Below, piece by piece: positions 1 to 8,580 of a DNA stretch of 64,000 nt. The stretch is from contig NZ_KK211306.1 in assembly GCF_000621565.1 (NCBI RefSeq), positions 87,886 to 151,885 of the forward strand, given 5' to 3'. The notes below the pieces were generated by a model. It was not told the DNA's origin. It did not search any database and saw only the letters and a program-made list of their open reading frames with translations. Positions within the stretch are counted from its first letter, which is position 1. Every line of letters starts with the position of its first letter. The position numbers and the translations under genes were made by a program. This DNA is from Butyrivibrio sp. LB2008 (GTDB taxonomy: Bacteria > Bacillota > Clostridia > Lachnospirales > Lachnospiraceae).

Positions 1-269
1 ATTTTCGCCTAGATTCCCTGTTGGTATCTTGATTTCCTGCATTTCCAACAGGGCATTTTCGCCTAGATTCCCTGTTGGTATCTTGATTTTCCGCATTCCC
101 AACAGGGAATTTTCACTTTTTCAACCTGTTGTTATTCCGCTTTCTTTCATTCCCAACAGGTCCTCTACTCTTTTCTCCCCTGTTGATATTCCAACTCCCC
201 TCATTTCCAACAGGTCCTCTGCTCTTTTCTCCCCTGTTGGTATTCTAATTTCCTGCAATTCCAACAGGG
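1..269. repeat. 54-bp tandem hairpin array (CCTGTTGG family)
   Basis: Five units start at about 16, 70, 124, 178 and 232, an exact 54-bp period, and the window edge cuts the array on the left. Each unit carries an inverted repeat, typically CCCTGTTGG / CCAACAGGG, with about a 20-nt loop. In the third unit the outer pair changes from C/G to A/T on both arms, so pairing is kept. The array lies just downstream of the minus-strand GNAT gene. No coding signals are seen; open frames through it reflect repeat composition. Confidence 0.9.
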
Positions 270-309
270 CTTTTCCCACAAAGCCCCCAGAAATCCGTCG
301 CCCTCGCAA

Positions 310-855
310 TCACAACTCCAGCAACATATATACAATTTCCTGATACCCGCTTACTCTTGAGTTAAAACCTCTGGGATTGCGGCCGTATTCCACAAAGCCC
401 ATCTTCTTGTACAGAGACACTGCCCTCTCATTCTCCGCAACTACATTTAGTTCAAGCTGCGTGTAACCTGCATCTTTAGCACATTCTATGCAAGCTTCCA
501 TAAGTGCCTTGCCAATCCCAAGTCCCCAGTACTCCTTCAAGATAGCGATTCCAAGCTCTGCACGGTGCTTTAACTTGTACTTTGCTCCAACCGCTTCAAT
601 TCCTGCTGTTCCTGCAACCACGCCGTCTACCACTGCAACTATCTCAATCTCATTTGGACTCTCCGTTTTCTCCTTAAGGAACTCCGCCTCCTGCTGCGCA
701 TCAAAACTATTTTCATCAGGATAGGACAAAAGATAATCCGTCTCCGCGTGTGTCTCATTAAAATTCACAAAAACAGCCTCTCCGTCTGCAAATTCGCCGT
801 TTCTAAGAAGTGCCTCTCTTCCGTTCTTTAAATTAATAATCTTGTTGTATTTCAT
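310..855 (-). CDS. GNAT family N-acetyltransferase
   Basis: A 181-residue protein of the GNAT acetyl-CoA-dependent acetyltransferase superfamily. The acetyl-CoA loop is at about residues 105-118 (ILKEYWGLGIGKAL, the R/QxxGxG/A motif) and is followed by the ENERAVSLYKKMGF motif typical of RimI-like enzymes. The start is the ATG at 855, ten bases after GGAGG; a TTG further upstream overlaps that Shine-Dalgarno and is less likely. The substrate cannot be told. The gene stands alone between two hairpin arrays, 52-bp units upstream and 54-bp units downstream, so its transcript probably includes array sequence. Confidence 0.9.
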   Translation of the reverse strand: MKYNKIINLKNGREALLRNGEFADGEAVFVNFNETHAETDYLLSYPDENSFDAQQEAEFLKEKTESPNEIEIVAVVDGVVAGTAGIEAVGAKYKLKHRAELGIAILKEYWGLGIGKALMEACIECAKDAGYTQLELNVVAENERAVSLYKKMGFVEYGRNPRGFNSRVSGYQEIVYMLLEL

Positions 856-878
856 TTCTATTCTGTCCTCCAAAATTC

Positions 879-1243
879 TGTGCGGTGCTTATTTACTCCC
901 CCGCACCATACATATCTTCCACGACATTCCTGTACGGTGCATATTAGCTTTTCTGCACCGTACATATCTTATGCCGCTCCTCTGTGCGGTGCTCTTTCAC
1001 TTTTCTGCACCGCACGCATCATACGCCGCTCCTCTGTGCGGTGCTTATTCACTTCCCCGCACCGTACATATCTTCCACGACATTCCTATACGGTGCATAT
1101 TAGCTTCCCTGCACCGTACATATCTTATGCCGCTCCTCTGTGCGGTGCTCTTTCACTTTTCTGCACCGCACGCGTCATACGCTGCTCCTCTGTACGGTGC
1201 TTATTCACTTCCCCGCACCGTACATATCTTCCACGAATTATAT
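879..1243. repeat. 52-bp tandem hairpin array, locus 1 (TGTRCGGTGC family)
   Basis: Seven units start at 879, 931, 983, 1035, 1087, 1139 and 1191, exactly 52 bp apart. Each holds arms TGTRCGGTGC / GCACCGYACA, a 14-nt loop and an 18-nt linker. Loop and linker variants follow the order A-B-C-A-B-C-A, so the true homogenised repeat is a 156-bp trimer. Arm position 4 is G-C, A-T or G-T in different units, and pairing is mostly kept. The array fills the space between the ABC-F stop and the GNAT ribosome binding site. Two sister arrays are at 41781 and 62368. Confidence 0.93.
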
Positions 1244-1269
1244 ATATGTTTCATCCAAATATTCCGTGT

Positions 1270-2811
1270 TCATTTAGTTTCCTCAAGTCCCTCTCTTGTA
1301 AGTAAATACGTCTTCGTGCACACTTCCTCAATATACTTCCTATCATGCGATATGCTAATCACCGCACCGGGAAAAGAAGCTATCATCTTCCTGATAACAG
1401 GTCCCGAAAGTGGCGAGAAGTTACGCGTTGGCTCATCCAAAACAAGCACATTCGCATCGGAAAGACTCATCTTAAGAAGCAACACTTTCGCCTTCTGCCC
1501 GCCCGAAAGCTCACGAATCGGATGTTCCATCTCATCTGCGGTATATTTAAGCGAACCAAGATAAGTCCTTATGCGCGTGCGAACCTCCTTATCTCCCGTA
1601 TCATCCAAAAACTCCACAGGCGTCATATCAAGATCAAGCAACTCCTCGTAGTTCTGCGGCATATACTGAACCCGTAGGTCTCCTCTTGCAAGAAGCTCAT
1701 CCGCGATTAGCCTAAGAAGCGTAGTTTTCCCGGCTCCATTCGTTCCAACAATGCATACCTTCTCAGGTCCTCTTACCCTCAGAAAAATAGCTTTTGCCAA
1801 AACCTTTGAACCATCAGGTGCCACCAGCTCATCAAGTGAAAACTCAATAACCGTCTTGCCTGCCGGCATCTTCGAATTTTCTTTTCCCAGTTTAAAAAAG
1901 ATTGCTTCCTCCTGCTCAGGCCGCTCTGCCATGTTCGCATCCTGCTTCTCAAAGCGCCTTTCCATCGACTTCACAGCACGCATCTTATCCTTGAGCATCT
2001 TGCCGACTCCCGGCTCCTGCCTCGAAACATTTGAAAGCGCACGCTCAACCTTATCATGAATCCTGTTGTACCTCTCGTCGCGAAGCTTCTTTTCCTTGCG
2101 GTCGTTAAGCGCAAGCTGCTCCTGCCTCTCAAAAGCCTCCGCTCTATGCGCGATGTAATGCCTGTAGTTATCCTTCACGACCACGTAGCGGCTCTTGGTC
2201 TTACGCATAATCTGCTCAATATGGATTATCACGTTGGCGGTATTCTCAATAAGCGTCTCGTCATGCGAGATGAAAAGAACTATGTGCTTCCACCCATTTA
2301 TCAGCCTCTCAAGAAGTTCAAGCGTACTTATGTCAATATCATTTGACGGCTCATCAAGAAGCAGCACCGTCGGCTCGTCTATCAGGATACGCATCAGCTG
2401 CGCCTTTACTTTTTCGCCACCTGAAAGGCTCCCCATCTTTTGATCTGCGTAAAAGAAATCCTTAGAAACCCGGAATTCATTCGCCATCTCCGAGAGTTCT
2501 TTCGGTGTCCGGTCAAAAAAGCTCCTTGCTTCAGAAAAGTATTCATAAAGTGTTTTTTCTTTTGCACATTCGGGAAGTTCCTGCGGAAGATAGCCAAGAA
2601 CTTCGCTTCCGAGAATCCTCTCTCCTTCGCACTCCGCGTACTCTTCTGCAATCTCCGGATCGTAGATCCATCTCATCAGCGTTGACTTCCCGTTGCCCTC
2701 CTCGCCGATTATCACAGCCTTATCGCCGTCGTTTAGAGTCAAATTGAATTTATCAAGAATGACGCGTAAATCCTTGCGGTGCGTTATAGTTAAGTTTTTT
2801 ACGTTAAGCAT
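1270..2811 (-). CDS. ABC-F family ATP-binding cassette protein
   Basis: A 513-residue soluble protein with two ABC ATPase domains and no membrane segment, as in ABC-F proteins that act on the ribosome (translation factors and antibiotic-protection proteins). Domain 1 has Walker A GEEGNGKST (36-44), signature LSGGE (129-133) and LLLDEP (150-155). Domain 2 has GTNGAGKTT (356-364), LSGGQ (435-439) and VLVLDEP (455-461) followed by TRNFSPLS. A charged linker at about 200-300 matches the P-site-facing arm. The start is ATG 2811 with GGAGG six bases upstream; the open frame continues into repeat element A, but that is not coding. Whether it protects against an antibiotic cannot be told. Confidence 0.92.
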   Translation of the reverse strand: MLNVKNLTITHRKDLRVILDKFNLTLNDGDKAVIIGEEGNGKSTLMRWIYDPEIAEEYAECEGERILGSEVLGYLPQELPECAKEKTLYEYFSEARSFFDRTPKELSEMANEFRVSKDFFYADQKMGSLSGGEKVKAQLMRILIDEPTVLLLDEPSNDIDISTLELLERLINGWKHIVLFISHDETLIENTANVIIHIEQIMRKTKSRYVVVKDNYRHYIAHRAEAFERQEQLALNDRKEKKLRDERYNRIHDKVERALSNVSRQEPGVGKMLKDKMRAVKSMERRFEKQDANMAERPEQEEAIFFKLGKENSKMPAGKTVIEFSLDELVAPDGSKVLAKAIFLRVRGPEKVCIVGTNGAGKTTLLRLIADELLARGDLRVQYMPQNYEELLDLDMTPVEFLDDTGDKEVRTRIRTYLGSLKYTADEMEHPIRELSGGQKAKVLLLKMSLSDANVLVLDEPTRNFSPLSGPVIRKMIASFPGAVISISHDRKYIEEVCTKTYLLTREGLEETK

Positions 2812-2854
2812 ATTTTTCCTCCGAAGTACGATGATGAGTACAACAAACATCTTC

Positions 2855-2977
2855 AAAGAGTCGCTTGCGACTCTTTGCGCGCCGATGTGCGCAAGCTTTA
2901 GCTTGCATATTCCACTGCACATCGGTCGCATCCTCACGGCTCATTTGTTTTGAGTTTTTACTCAAAACAAATGAGCC
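2855..2977 (-). repeat. Dispersed three-hairpin element A, copy 1
   Basis: Begins with hairpin AAAGAGTCGC/GCGACTCTTT, then a nested hairpin (arms near CCGATGTGC / GCACATCGG around GCAAGC/GCTTGC), then a long terminal inverted repeat ending in ATGAGCC. It lies just upstream of the ABC-F start. The other copies are at 5645, 11193, 38125, 42155, 49848 and 51124. The terminal hairpin sequence differs from the other copies, while the first two hairpins are kept. From 2978 to 3278 no gene is seen. Confidence 0.85.
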
Positions 2978-3278
2978 TAGTTTGCATACGCAAAATAGAC
3001 TCACACAAATAGACCCACATTACATATAGGCTAAACATGCATGATAATCCAGATTAAGCGTACACAAAACAGCCGCCGTAAGCAGCCTCATCATCACTGA
3101 TAGTGTTCACCTAAACTAATTATCTTATGTACATATCCTCACCTAAACGCTACGCGTTCTTTCTTTTTTTATACTATTACATGCTAACATCGATAAGCCC
3201 GCCGTGCAAGCGGTTTTTTAAGTCTTCAGCCACAATTCTTCCGAAGGCTCAAGGCTTTTTTCCAAACTATCGGATTCC

Positions 3279-5318
3279 TTAAATATTTTCCGTAAGCTTC
3301 CCCTTTGCCAAAACAGCCAGATGCTGCGTTGCTCTGGATACAGCCGTATACAGGCAGTGCTTTCCGAGTTCATCCGAAGGATACGCTTCCGCATCAGCAT
3401 CAGCCAGAATCACATTATCAAATTCAAGTCCCTTCGCAAGTGCAAGCTCTATAAGAAATACACCTTTCTTTGGCAAACTGTCGCTTTCGGAAATAAGCTG
3501 CGGTGCTTTATCGCCAAGCGCACCGGCAATCTTTTCAAGACTGTAACCGCTTCTGCAAATAACCGCAGTAAGGCCGTCTTTCTTTTCAAACTCATTTATA
3601 AGAGCCTTGAGCTCTTCATAGTACTCTCTGTCAGAATCGCAGCTCTTTACAACAATCCCTTCTCCCGAGCGCTTTACCGATGAGACCATCATTTTCTTTT
3701 CCTGCGGAAGGAGCGAAGCGAACATTTCTGTTATCTCCGGTGAACTTCTGTAGCTTGTCATAAGCGGAAGCTCCACGAATTCTTTTCCTGCCGCTTCTGA
3801 CATCTCTTTTATCCGGTCAAAAGAAATCGTGCCTTTTCTAATTGCCTGGAACTCATCTCCAAGCAGCATAAAACGCGCGTTGGGGAAAAATTTACTAAAT
3901 ACCATGAGCTGCGCCTCAGTGTAATCCTGCACTTCGTCGATCATGACATAACGCACATTTCTATCACACTTACCTGTAAGCTCCATCTTAGTATAGATCC
4001 ACTCCGCAGCAGTGATATACTCGCTTCCGAGAATACGCTGCGCAACATGCTTGATGTTGACGAAATTACAACGCCTGATAAAGCTAAGCGCTCCGCCAAA
4101 GTCATTTTCAATGCGGTTTTCCTCAGCAGAATCAGATCCTGCCGCACTCTCCGAATCCTCGTTAAAAATATCTTTGGTCCTTAGAATGTTTTTGGCCCGC
4201 TCTTCAAGTTCATCCGCAACCGTCTGGATTAGACGAACCCCCATCGGGAATTTGGAAAATCTTTTTACCACATCAAACACATCGCTCTTTGACATCACAG
4301 TCTTGCCGTTGTGGGTAATATTGTAGAAATCATCCTCTTCGGGACTCAGCGTAAGCAAAGCATCATGGATCTTCTGCAAACTTCCGTCACCTGTGCCGTC
4401 ATATTCGTTATCCGCAAAAGGAACGCCCACTTTCTTAAGAAACTCATGCCAAGTCAAAGTCGGCGGATTGGTCTCTCCAAGATCCGGAAGGACATTGTCG
4501 ATATAATCGCGGAATACTGGATTAAGGGTTAAAAGACATACATGCTCGGGGCGAAGTGTCTTTCTCTTCTGGTAAAAAAGATATGCTATCCTTTGCAAAA
4601 GAACCGAAGTCTTACCGCTACCTGCAATACCGTTCACCAAAAGAACCTGCACATCGGGATATCTGATAACTGTATTTTGTTCTTTCTGAATTGTTGCCGT
4701 AATAGCCTGCATCTTGTCAGATCTGGTCTGCGAAAGAGATTTAAGGAGCATCGGATCCTCAATCGCAATCTGTGTATCAAAAAATGAAACAAGCTTGTCC
4801 TTATTTATTTCAAACTGACGACGAAGCCTTAAGTCAACAGGAATAGTCCTGTCCTCAACCTTGTAACTTGTGTGCCCGTTCTCCTGATTGTAGTAAACTT
4901 CGGCAATCGGAGATCTCCAGTCTACAACCATCTGGTCATAGCCGTTTTCTGAAATTGCAGCTCGTCCGATGTAGTAGCTTTCAGGCACACTCTCGCCTTC
5001 GAACACGAGCTCAATCTTTGCAAAATAAGGCGACTCCAGAAGTTTATTGACTGTCTCGAGTCTTTTGCCCAAAGAATTGCTCTCAACATTGTAGGTATCG
5101 ATGTAACGGTTCCATACCTCAATCTCAGCGAGGGTCTCCATCGTAGTCTCTATATCTGCGTAATCGAAACGGATGTTGTCGCGAATATCATTTTTATCTT
5201 CAACTGCTTTATCATTCAGGGCAGCAATCTGCTCCTCAAGATTTTTCTTGATGTCCAGCAATTTATTATAGGTCTTTGTCAGATGGGCCTGTTCATTCTC
5301 AAATAATTCATTTCCCAT
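3279..5318 (-). CDS. helD: UvrD/Rep-type helicase, HelD-like RNA polymerase-associated ATPase
   Basis: A 679-residue superfamily 1 helicase-like ATPase. An N-terminal coiled coil (about 5-45) is followed by the conserved WRSPIAEVYYN region (134-144) and Walker A GIAGSGKTS (230-238). Walker B appears as IDEVQD, and the C-terminal motifs include GLEFDNVI and YTAVSRATQ. This order is that of HelD, which binds RNA polymerase and helps release stalled complexes. The ATG at 5318 is chosen because GGAG lies six bases upstream; the frame stays open upstream but has no comparable site. It is monocistronic. A long palindrome sits directly upstream. Confidence 0.88.
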   Translation of the reverse strand: MGNELFENEQAHLTKTYNKLLDIKKNLEEQIAALNDKAVEDKNDIRDNIRFDYADIETTMETLAEIEVWNRYIDTYNVESNSLGKRLETVNKLLESPYFAKIELVFEGESVPESYYIGRAAISENGYDQMVVDWRSPIAEVYYNQENGHTSYKVEDRTIPVDLRLRRQFEINKDKLVSFFDTQIAIEDPMLLKSLSQTRSDKMQAITATIQKEQNTVIRYPDVQVLLVNGIAGSGKTSVLLQRIAYLFYQKRKTLRPEHVCLLTLNPVFRDYIDNVLPDLGETNPPTLTWHEFLKKVGVPFADNEYDGTGDGSLQKIHDALLTLSPEEDDFYNITHNGKTVMSKSDVFDVVKRFSKFPMGVRLIQTVADELEERAKNILRTKDIFNEDSESAAGSDSAEENRIENDFGGALSFIRRCNFVNIKHVAQRILGSEYITAAEWIYTKMELTGKCDRNVRYVMIDEVQDYTEAQLMVFSKFFPNARFMLLGDEFQAIRKGTISFDRIKEMSEAAGKEFVELPLMTSYRSSPEITEMFASLLPQEKKMMVSSVKRSGEGIVVKSCDSDREYYEELKALINEFEKKDGLTAVICRSGYSLEKIAGALGDKAPQLISESDSLPKKGVFLIELALAKGLEFDNVILADADAEAYPSDELGKHCLYTAVSRATQHLAVLAKGKLTENI

Positions 5319-5419
5319 ATAATTCTCCATACATGCATCGCATGCACATTTCTTCTTTCGTTTATTCTGCATATAAATTGTAATGAAATCCGCCTCACTT
5401 GTACAGCGGTATTTCGTTA

Positions 5420-5615
5420 CGCCCGGTCGCAAAGGGAGACATTCGGAAATTAGCTGTGTACGTCTGCGCGGTGATTTTCATAAATTTACAAAAACAGGAA
5501 ATGCCTCTTTTCACGTTGTTCAGAGAAGTCGGCATTTCCTGTTTTTGTAAATTTTGAAAATCATCCTGCTCGTCCGAAGACAGCGAATTTCCGAATGTCT
5601 CCCTTTGTGGCCGGG
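5420..5615. repeat. Long imperfect palindrome of about 195 bp
   Basis: The two halves are near-perfect reverse complements over about 85 nt. Outer arms read GCCCGGTCGCAAAGGGAGAC and its complement near GTCTCCCTTTGTGGCCGGGC; the inner arms, which include ACAAAAACAGGAAATGCC, flank a loop of about 25 nt. It lies upstream of helD in a gene-free stretch. It could be a MITE-like element or could form a long RNA or cruciform hairpin. No target-site duplication is obvious and no coding signal is seen. Confidence 0.88.
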
Positions 5616-5644
5616 CTGTTTGTGAAATACTGCTGACAGGAATG

Positions 5645-5700
5645 AGGAGTTGCTTTGCAACTCTTTGCGTGCCGGTGTGCGCAAGATTTAGCTTGCTTGA
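5645..5700 (-). repeat. Element A, partial copy 2
   Basis: Holds the first hairpin (GAGTTGC/GCAACTC) and the start of the nested hairpin with the AAGATTTAGCTTGC motif. The third hairpin is missing. It sits just after the stop of the broken gene at 5713-6155. Confidence 0.7.
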
Positions 5701-5712
5701 TTTTTCCTTTCC

Positions 5713-6155
5713 TTATTTCCTACTCAATTCAGTAACCAGATTTTTATATCGCTCGGTTTTATTGCGAATATCTTCTTCTGACACGCCATAATACTTATAT
5801 ATATCTTTAGAAATCCTGCCAAACTCCTTCATATACTTTCTGCTTCCCTGCGCTCCGCCTCCAAGATAACCATAATTCTTCTCAATCAGAATATGCATAG
5901 AGTCATCGGTATTTTTCTCACTTTTGACATACTTATGGAAATCTATATCAAATACTTCCCGCGAAATCGAATCGGCGATTTCCTTTTCTTTTTTTATCTT
6001 CGCATCCAGTCTGGCAATGATTTCTTCTACATTCTCTGTTACATCAAAATCAAATTTCTCATCATATCCTTGAACCAGATCAGGTCTATAACGGATGTAG
6101 GGCCATCTGCTCCGCCTATTACTTCAAATCTTTCATTTCCTTTTGTGTTGTTCAT
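5713..6155 (-). pseudogene. Frameshifted hypothetical gene
   Basis: Frame 1 starts at ATG 6155 (AGGAGG three to four bases upstream) and reads MNNTKGNERFEVIGGADGPT before ending at a stop near 6040. A second frame, open from about 6075, reads PDLVQGYDEKFDFDVTENV and continues through MHILIEKNYGYLGGG to the stop at 5713. The two halves join if one frame change is allowed at about 6060-6090. The product would be about 145 residues, hydrophilic, with a lysine/glutamate-rich middle. The GGADGPT motif resembles one in several Clostridia small proteins and in decarboxylase beta subunits, but no function is assigned. It leads the immunity-like block. Confidence 0.6.
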
Positions 6156-6210
6156 TTTCCTCCTACTTGCCGTAAAACAAGAAACATATAAAAATGTCTT
6201 CCTTATAGCA

Positions 6211-6672
6211 CTACTCCCTGATAGTCCTCATCAATTCTTCTTTGTATCTTTCAACAAAGTCTTCAAATTGCTTCATTGTTGAAACAAATCGAATTCCTTC
6301 ATCGTAACCAAAAACTTTTCCTAATGTCCTACTTGCTGTGTTTATCCATATTTCTATCTCAACGACCTTATCTTCCGGCACCGCTTCTATTCTTATCTCG
6401 AAATTAGATTCAATATTACAAAAGAGCTTTCTAGATTTTTCGCCTGTAGTATCAGTATCAATAAGTGCCTGCAAGCAATTCAGAAGTTCTTTTGCCTCAA
6501 ATAAATTGAGCATAAAACCGGCGTCATCCCCGATTGTAATATTGATAGTCTCAGAACAAATGCTTAATTCTGCACTTAGCCAAGACTCATATTCATTTTT
6601 GGCTTTCTCGGAAATATTGCCCAAAGCTATGCAAAAGCTCACATTTCCGTCAACATTAGTTATACTTGCCAT
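6211..6672 (-). CDS. Hypothetical protein, WapI-like immunity layout
   Basis: 153 residues, starting at ATG 6672 with AGGA six bases upstream. It is acidic and soluble, with alternating beta-strand-like segments, an EAKELLNCLQALI helix in the middle and a FEDFVERYKEEL helix near the end. This layout (strands, FxxxLxxL helix, ligand-like strands, C-terminal helix) recalls WapI-type immunity proteins, but I do not recognise a diagnostic motif. It sits nine bases downstream of the 6681 gene stop, so they are probably co-transcribed. The neighbours are also immunity-like. Confidence 0.65.
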   Translation of the reverse strand: MASITNVDGNVSFCIALGNISEKAKNEYESWLSAELSICSETINITIGDDAGFMLNLFEAKELLNCLQALIDTDTTGEKSRKLFCNIESNFEIRIEAVPEDKVVEIEIWINTASRTLGKVFGYDEGIRFVSTMKQFEDFVERYKEELMRTIRE

Positions 6673-6680
6673 GATTATTC

Positions 6681-7325
6681 CTATTTTTGAGCATTTGACT
6701 CAAGCCATTTCTCATACTCTTCGCCATCATCTGTTTTTGAATTGTACTTCTGCAGGTCTTTTGCATCGGGGAACTGTTTCATAAATTCAAGATATAGTGC
6801 GTAATTTCTTGTAAAAAACAAGATCAAAGTACAATCCCACGCCACAAGCTCAAACTCAGCCAAGGGATGCTGCATTGACAGCTGCGGGAGCCAAAAGCCC
6901 TTATAGCCGTCAGCATATGGTTTTGGATAGCTACGCACATCTTTTTCTTCAACGTCCTGTCTAAATCCCGACACAACAGCCCATATCCATTGAAAATCAT
7001 CTTCATCAACAATCTGTGTAAGTTCCTGCCCGCTTATCCACACGCTTCTATCAGGATTGTTGAGTCTATCGTATACATCATCATTTTGGGCGCAGGCTTC
7101 AATATCAGTGATAAACAGATTGTAGCCATTTTGGAAATCTCCCATTGCTGAAAAAATTTCTTTAAAAAAGGCATAGCGTCTGTTCCCGCCTTCGAGAATT
7201 GCGCCCCATACCTGTTTTCCATCATATTCATTCATATCACGATGTACTTCTTTTCTATAATCCGATTCTTTTTCTGTAATCCGCCTTAAGTTTTTCACTC
7301 TCAAAAGCAACTTTTTCAAATTCAT
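6681..7325 (-). CDS. Hypothetical protein, probable downstream part of a split gene
   Basis: Unrecognised soluble protein of about 214 residues, rich in aromatic residues (DDFQWIWAVVSGFRQD, GFWLPQLSMQHP). The frame opens at 7361, overlapping the stop of the zinc-ribbon gene upstream. ATG 7325 has AAGG at a workable distance; ATG 7235 (MNEYDGKQ) is another option. Between 7250 and 7380 a different frame encodes a protein-like stretch (RMGQSEKARDEFEKVAFESE) that would link the zinc-ribbon protein to this one. A near-duplicate CGGATTAYAGAAAA occurs twice at the second switch. The two may be one broken gene. Confidence 0.6.
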   Translation of the reverse strand: MNLKKLLLRVKNLRRITEKESDYRKEVHRDMNEYDGKQVWGAILEGGNRRYAFFKEIFSAMGDFQNGYNLFITDIEACAQNDDVYDRLNNPDRSVWISGQELTQIVDEDDFQWIWAVVSGFRQDVEEKDVRSYPKPYADGYKGFWLPQLSMQHPLAEFELVAWDCTLILFFTRNYALYLEFMKQFPDAKDLQKYNSKTDDGEEYEKWLESNAQK

Positions 7326-7357
7326 CTCTTGCCTTCTCGCTTTGTCCCATGCGGTTT

Positions 7358-7651
7358 TCAAGACATATTTTTACCAATCTGTTCTTTTGCATCGAGCGTT
7401 ATCGGCTCCGCGCTTTTATCCGTTTCATGAGCCATTTCACGTACATATTCACTCCGGCTTCCGTCCCAGAAGCACTTCACACAACGACCATTTTCAAAGA
7501 CATGATCGCAGTTTTCATATCCATATAGAATCGATGCACATTCAGGGCACAAAGACTGCATCTTCGAAGCTGAAGCATAGAATTTGCTTCCGCATTCATC
7601 GCAAGTTTTAATCTCTTTTTGCAACTCGAATTTGCTCTCGTCAAAGGACAT
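7358..7651 (-). CDS. Small zinc-ribbon protein, probable upstream part of a split gene
   Basis: 97 residues, with two CxxC-type zinc-binding pairs: CDECGSKF near residue 17 and CPEC near residue 35. A further pattern CDHVFENGRCVKC lies near residues 48-60. It starts at ATG 7651 with AAGGG upstream. The frame ends at 7358 with GKNMS, but a neighbouring frame continues with coding-like sequence that would join it to the 6681 gene. Function is unknown; many zinc-ribbon plus variable-domain proteins occur in toxin-immunity islands, which fits the neighbours. Confidence 0.65.
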   Translation of the reverse strand: MSFDESKFELQKEIKTCDECGSKFYASASKMQSLCPECASILYGYENCDHVFENGRCVKCFWDGSRSEYVREMAHETDKSAEPITLDAKEQIGKNMS

Positions 7652-7663
7652 ATCTTTCTACCC

Positions 7664-8452
7664 TTATTCTTTCCACTTCCCAATGACCGGATCTTCTCCG
7701 TTATCATCAATAAACTCATCATCAGATTTTCTGATCAAAGCAGTTCCTGCCGGCTTGTCTATATAGCTCATCAATGTTGGATCCACATCGGCAATATGCC
7801 ACACCGGATACAGGCCAAGATTCTCGATAGCATTGCTGTATTCTTCGTCTTCATTTCCTGCCCAAAAGCTCCAGCCACTGTCCTCTTCGTCTCTGGGTTC
7901 CTCGCGCTTCATATAGCCGACACGGTAACCATCCTCTGTTATTCTCTTTGAAACAACTGCAAGCTTACCCATCAAAGCCTTGCGCCTTATCATTTCTTCA
8001 TAAAAACGTTCATTGCTTTTAAATTCCGCAATTTCAGCTTCCGTAGGAATCTCATCGGTCTCAATGCTTCCGATGGCCTTATCCCATATCAGCTTGTCAT
8101 CGGCATTTTTCCTAAGTACAACTGCAAGGCTTAGCAGTTCTTCTTTCGTTACATCAATGTAAGTCTTGATTTCTTTTGCTATATGGCTCCCCTGCTCATC
8201 ATAGATATAAAGCAGAACACCGCCATCGTCATAAATAGTAGCCTTCGCCGCTCCCATATTGGCCTCATCGTTGTAAAAAGCCATAAATACAGGCAGTTTC
8301 TCGTTGACGTACCATTCAAATTCAGTTCCGTTTTTTCCATTCATCAAAAATACAGTGCCGTCATCTTCCAGCTCGTCAAAAGACAGATTCGGTAAGACCT
8401 CTGCAATATTTTTATGAATGATACTTTCTATTTCTTTTAATACTCTATGCAT
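7664..8452 (-). CDS. DUF2185 (Imm33-like) domain protein
   Basis: 262 residues from ATG 8452; an upstream GTG at 8479 is in frame but less likely. The N-terminal half (FEWYVNEKLPVFMAFYNDEA) is unrecognised. The C-terminal part, about 165-255, reads AVVSKRITEDGYRVGYMKRE followed by DSGWSFWAGNEDEEYSNA and ends DKPAGTALIRKSDDEFI. That matches the DUF2185 family, known as a predicted immunity domain in polymorphic toxin systems. It ends 13 bases before the zinc-ribbon gene. No toxin gene is seen nearby, so it is an orphan immunity candidate. Confidence 0.78.
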   Translation of the reverse strand: MHRVLKEIESIIHKNIAEVLPNLSFDELEDDGTVFLMNGKNGTEFEWYVNEKLPVFMAFYNDEANMGAAKATIYDDGGVLLYIYDEQGSHIAKEIKTYIDVTKEELLSLAVVLRKNADDKLIWDKAIGSIETDEIPTEAEIAEFKSNERFYEEMIRRKALMGKLAVVSKRITEDGYRVGYMKREEPRDEEDSGWSFWAGNEDEEYSNAIENLGLYPVWHIADVDPTLMSYIDKPAGTALIRKSDDEFIDDNGEDPVIGKWKE

Positions 8453-8580
8453 ATAACTCTTTCTATAAACGCAATCCACTACCTGCTCTGCGCTGTAATC
8501 CCTCTACAATTCATAATCCCCTTTTCAGTACTTATCAATCCCATCGCACTTACCTTATATAAATATCTTCGCCACGCAGC

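Noticed and set aside
842-1564. Long plus-strand open frames with repeated Ser/His/Cys-rich text over the 52-bp array
   Set aside because: They follow the repeat period, lack a ribosome site and run into the antisense of the ABC-F gene. The same kind of frame occurs in all three 52-bp arrays.
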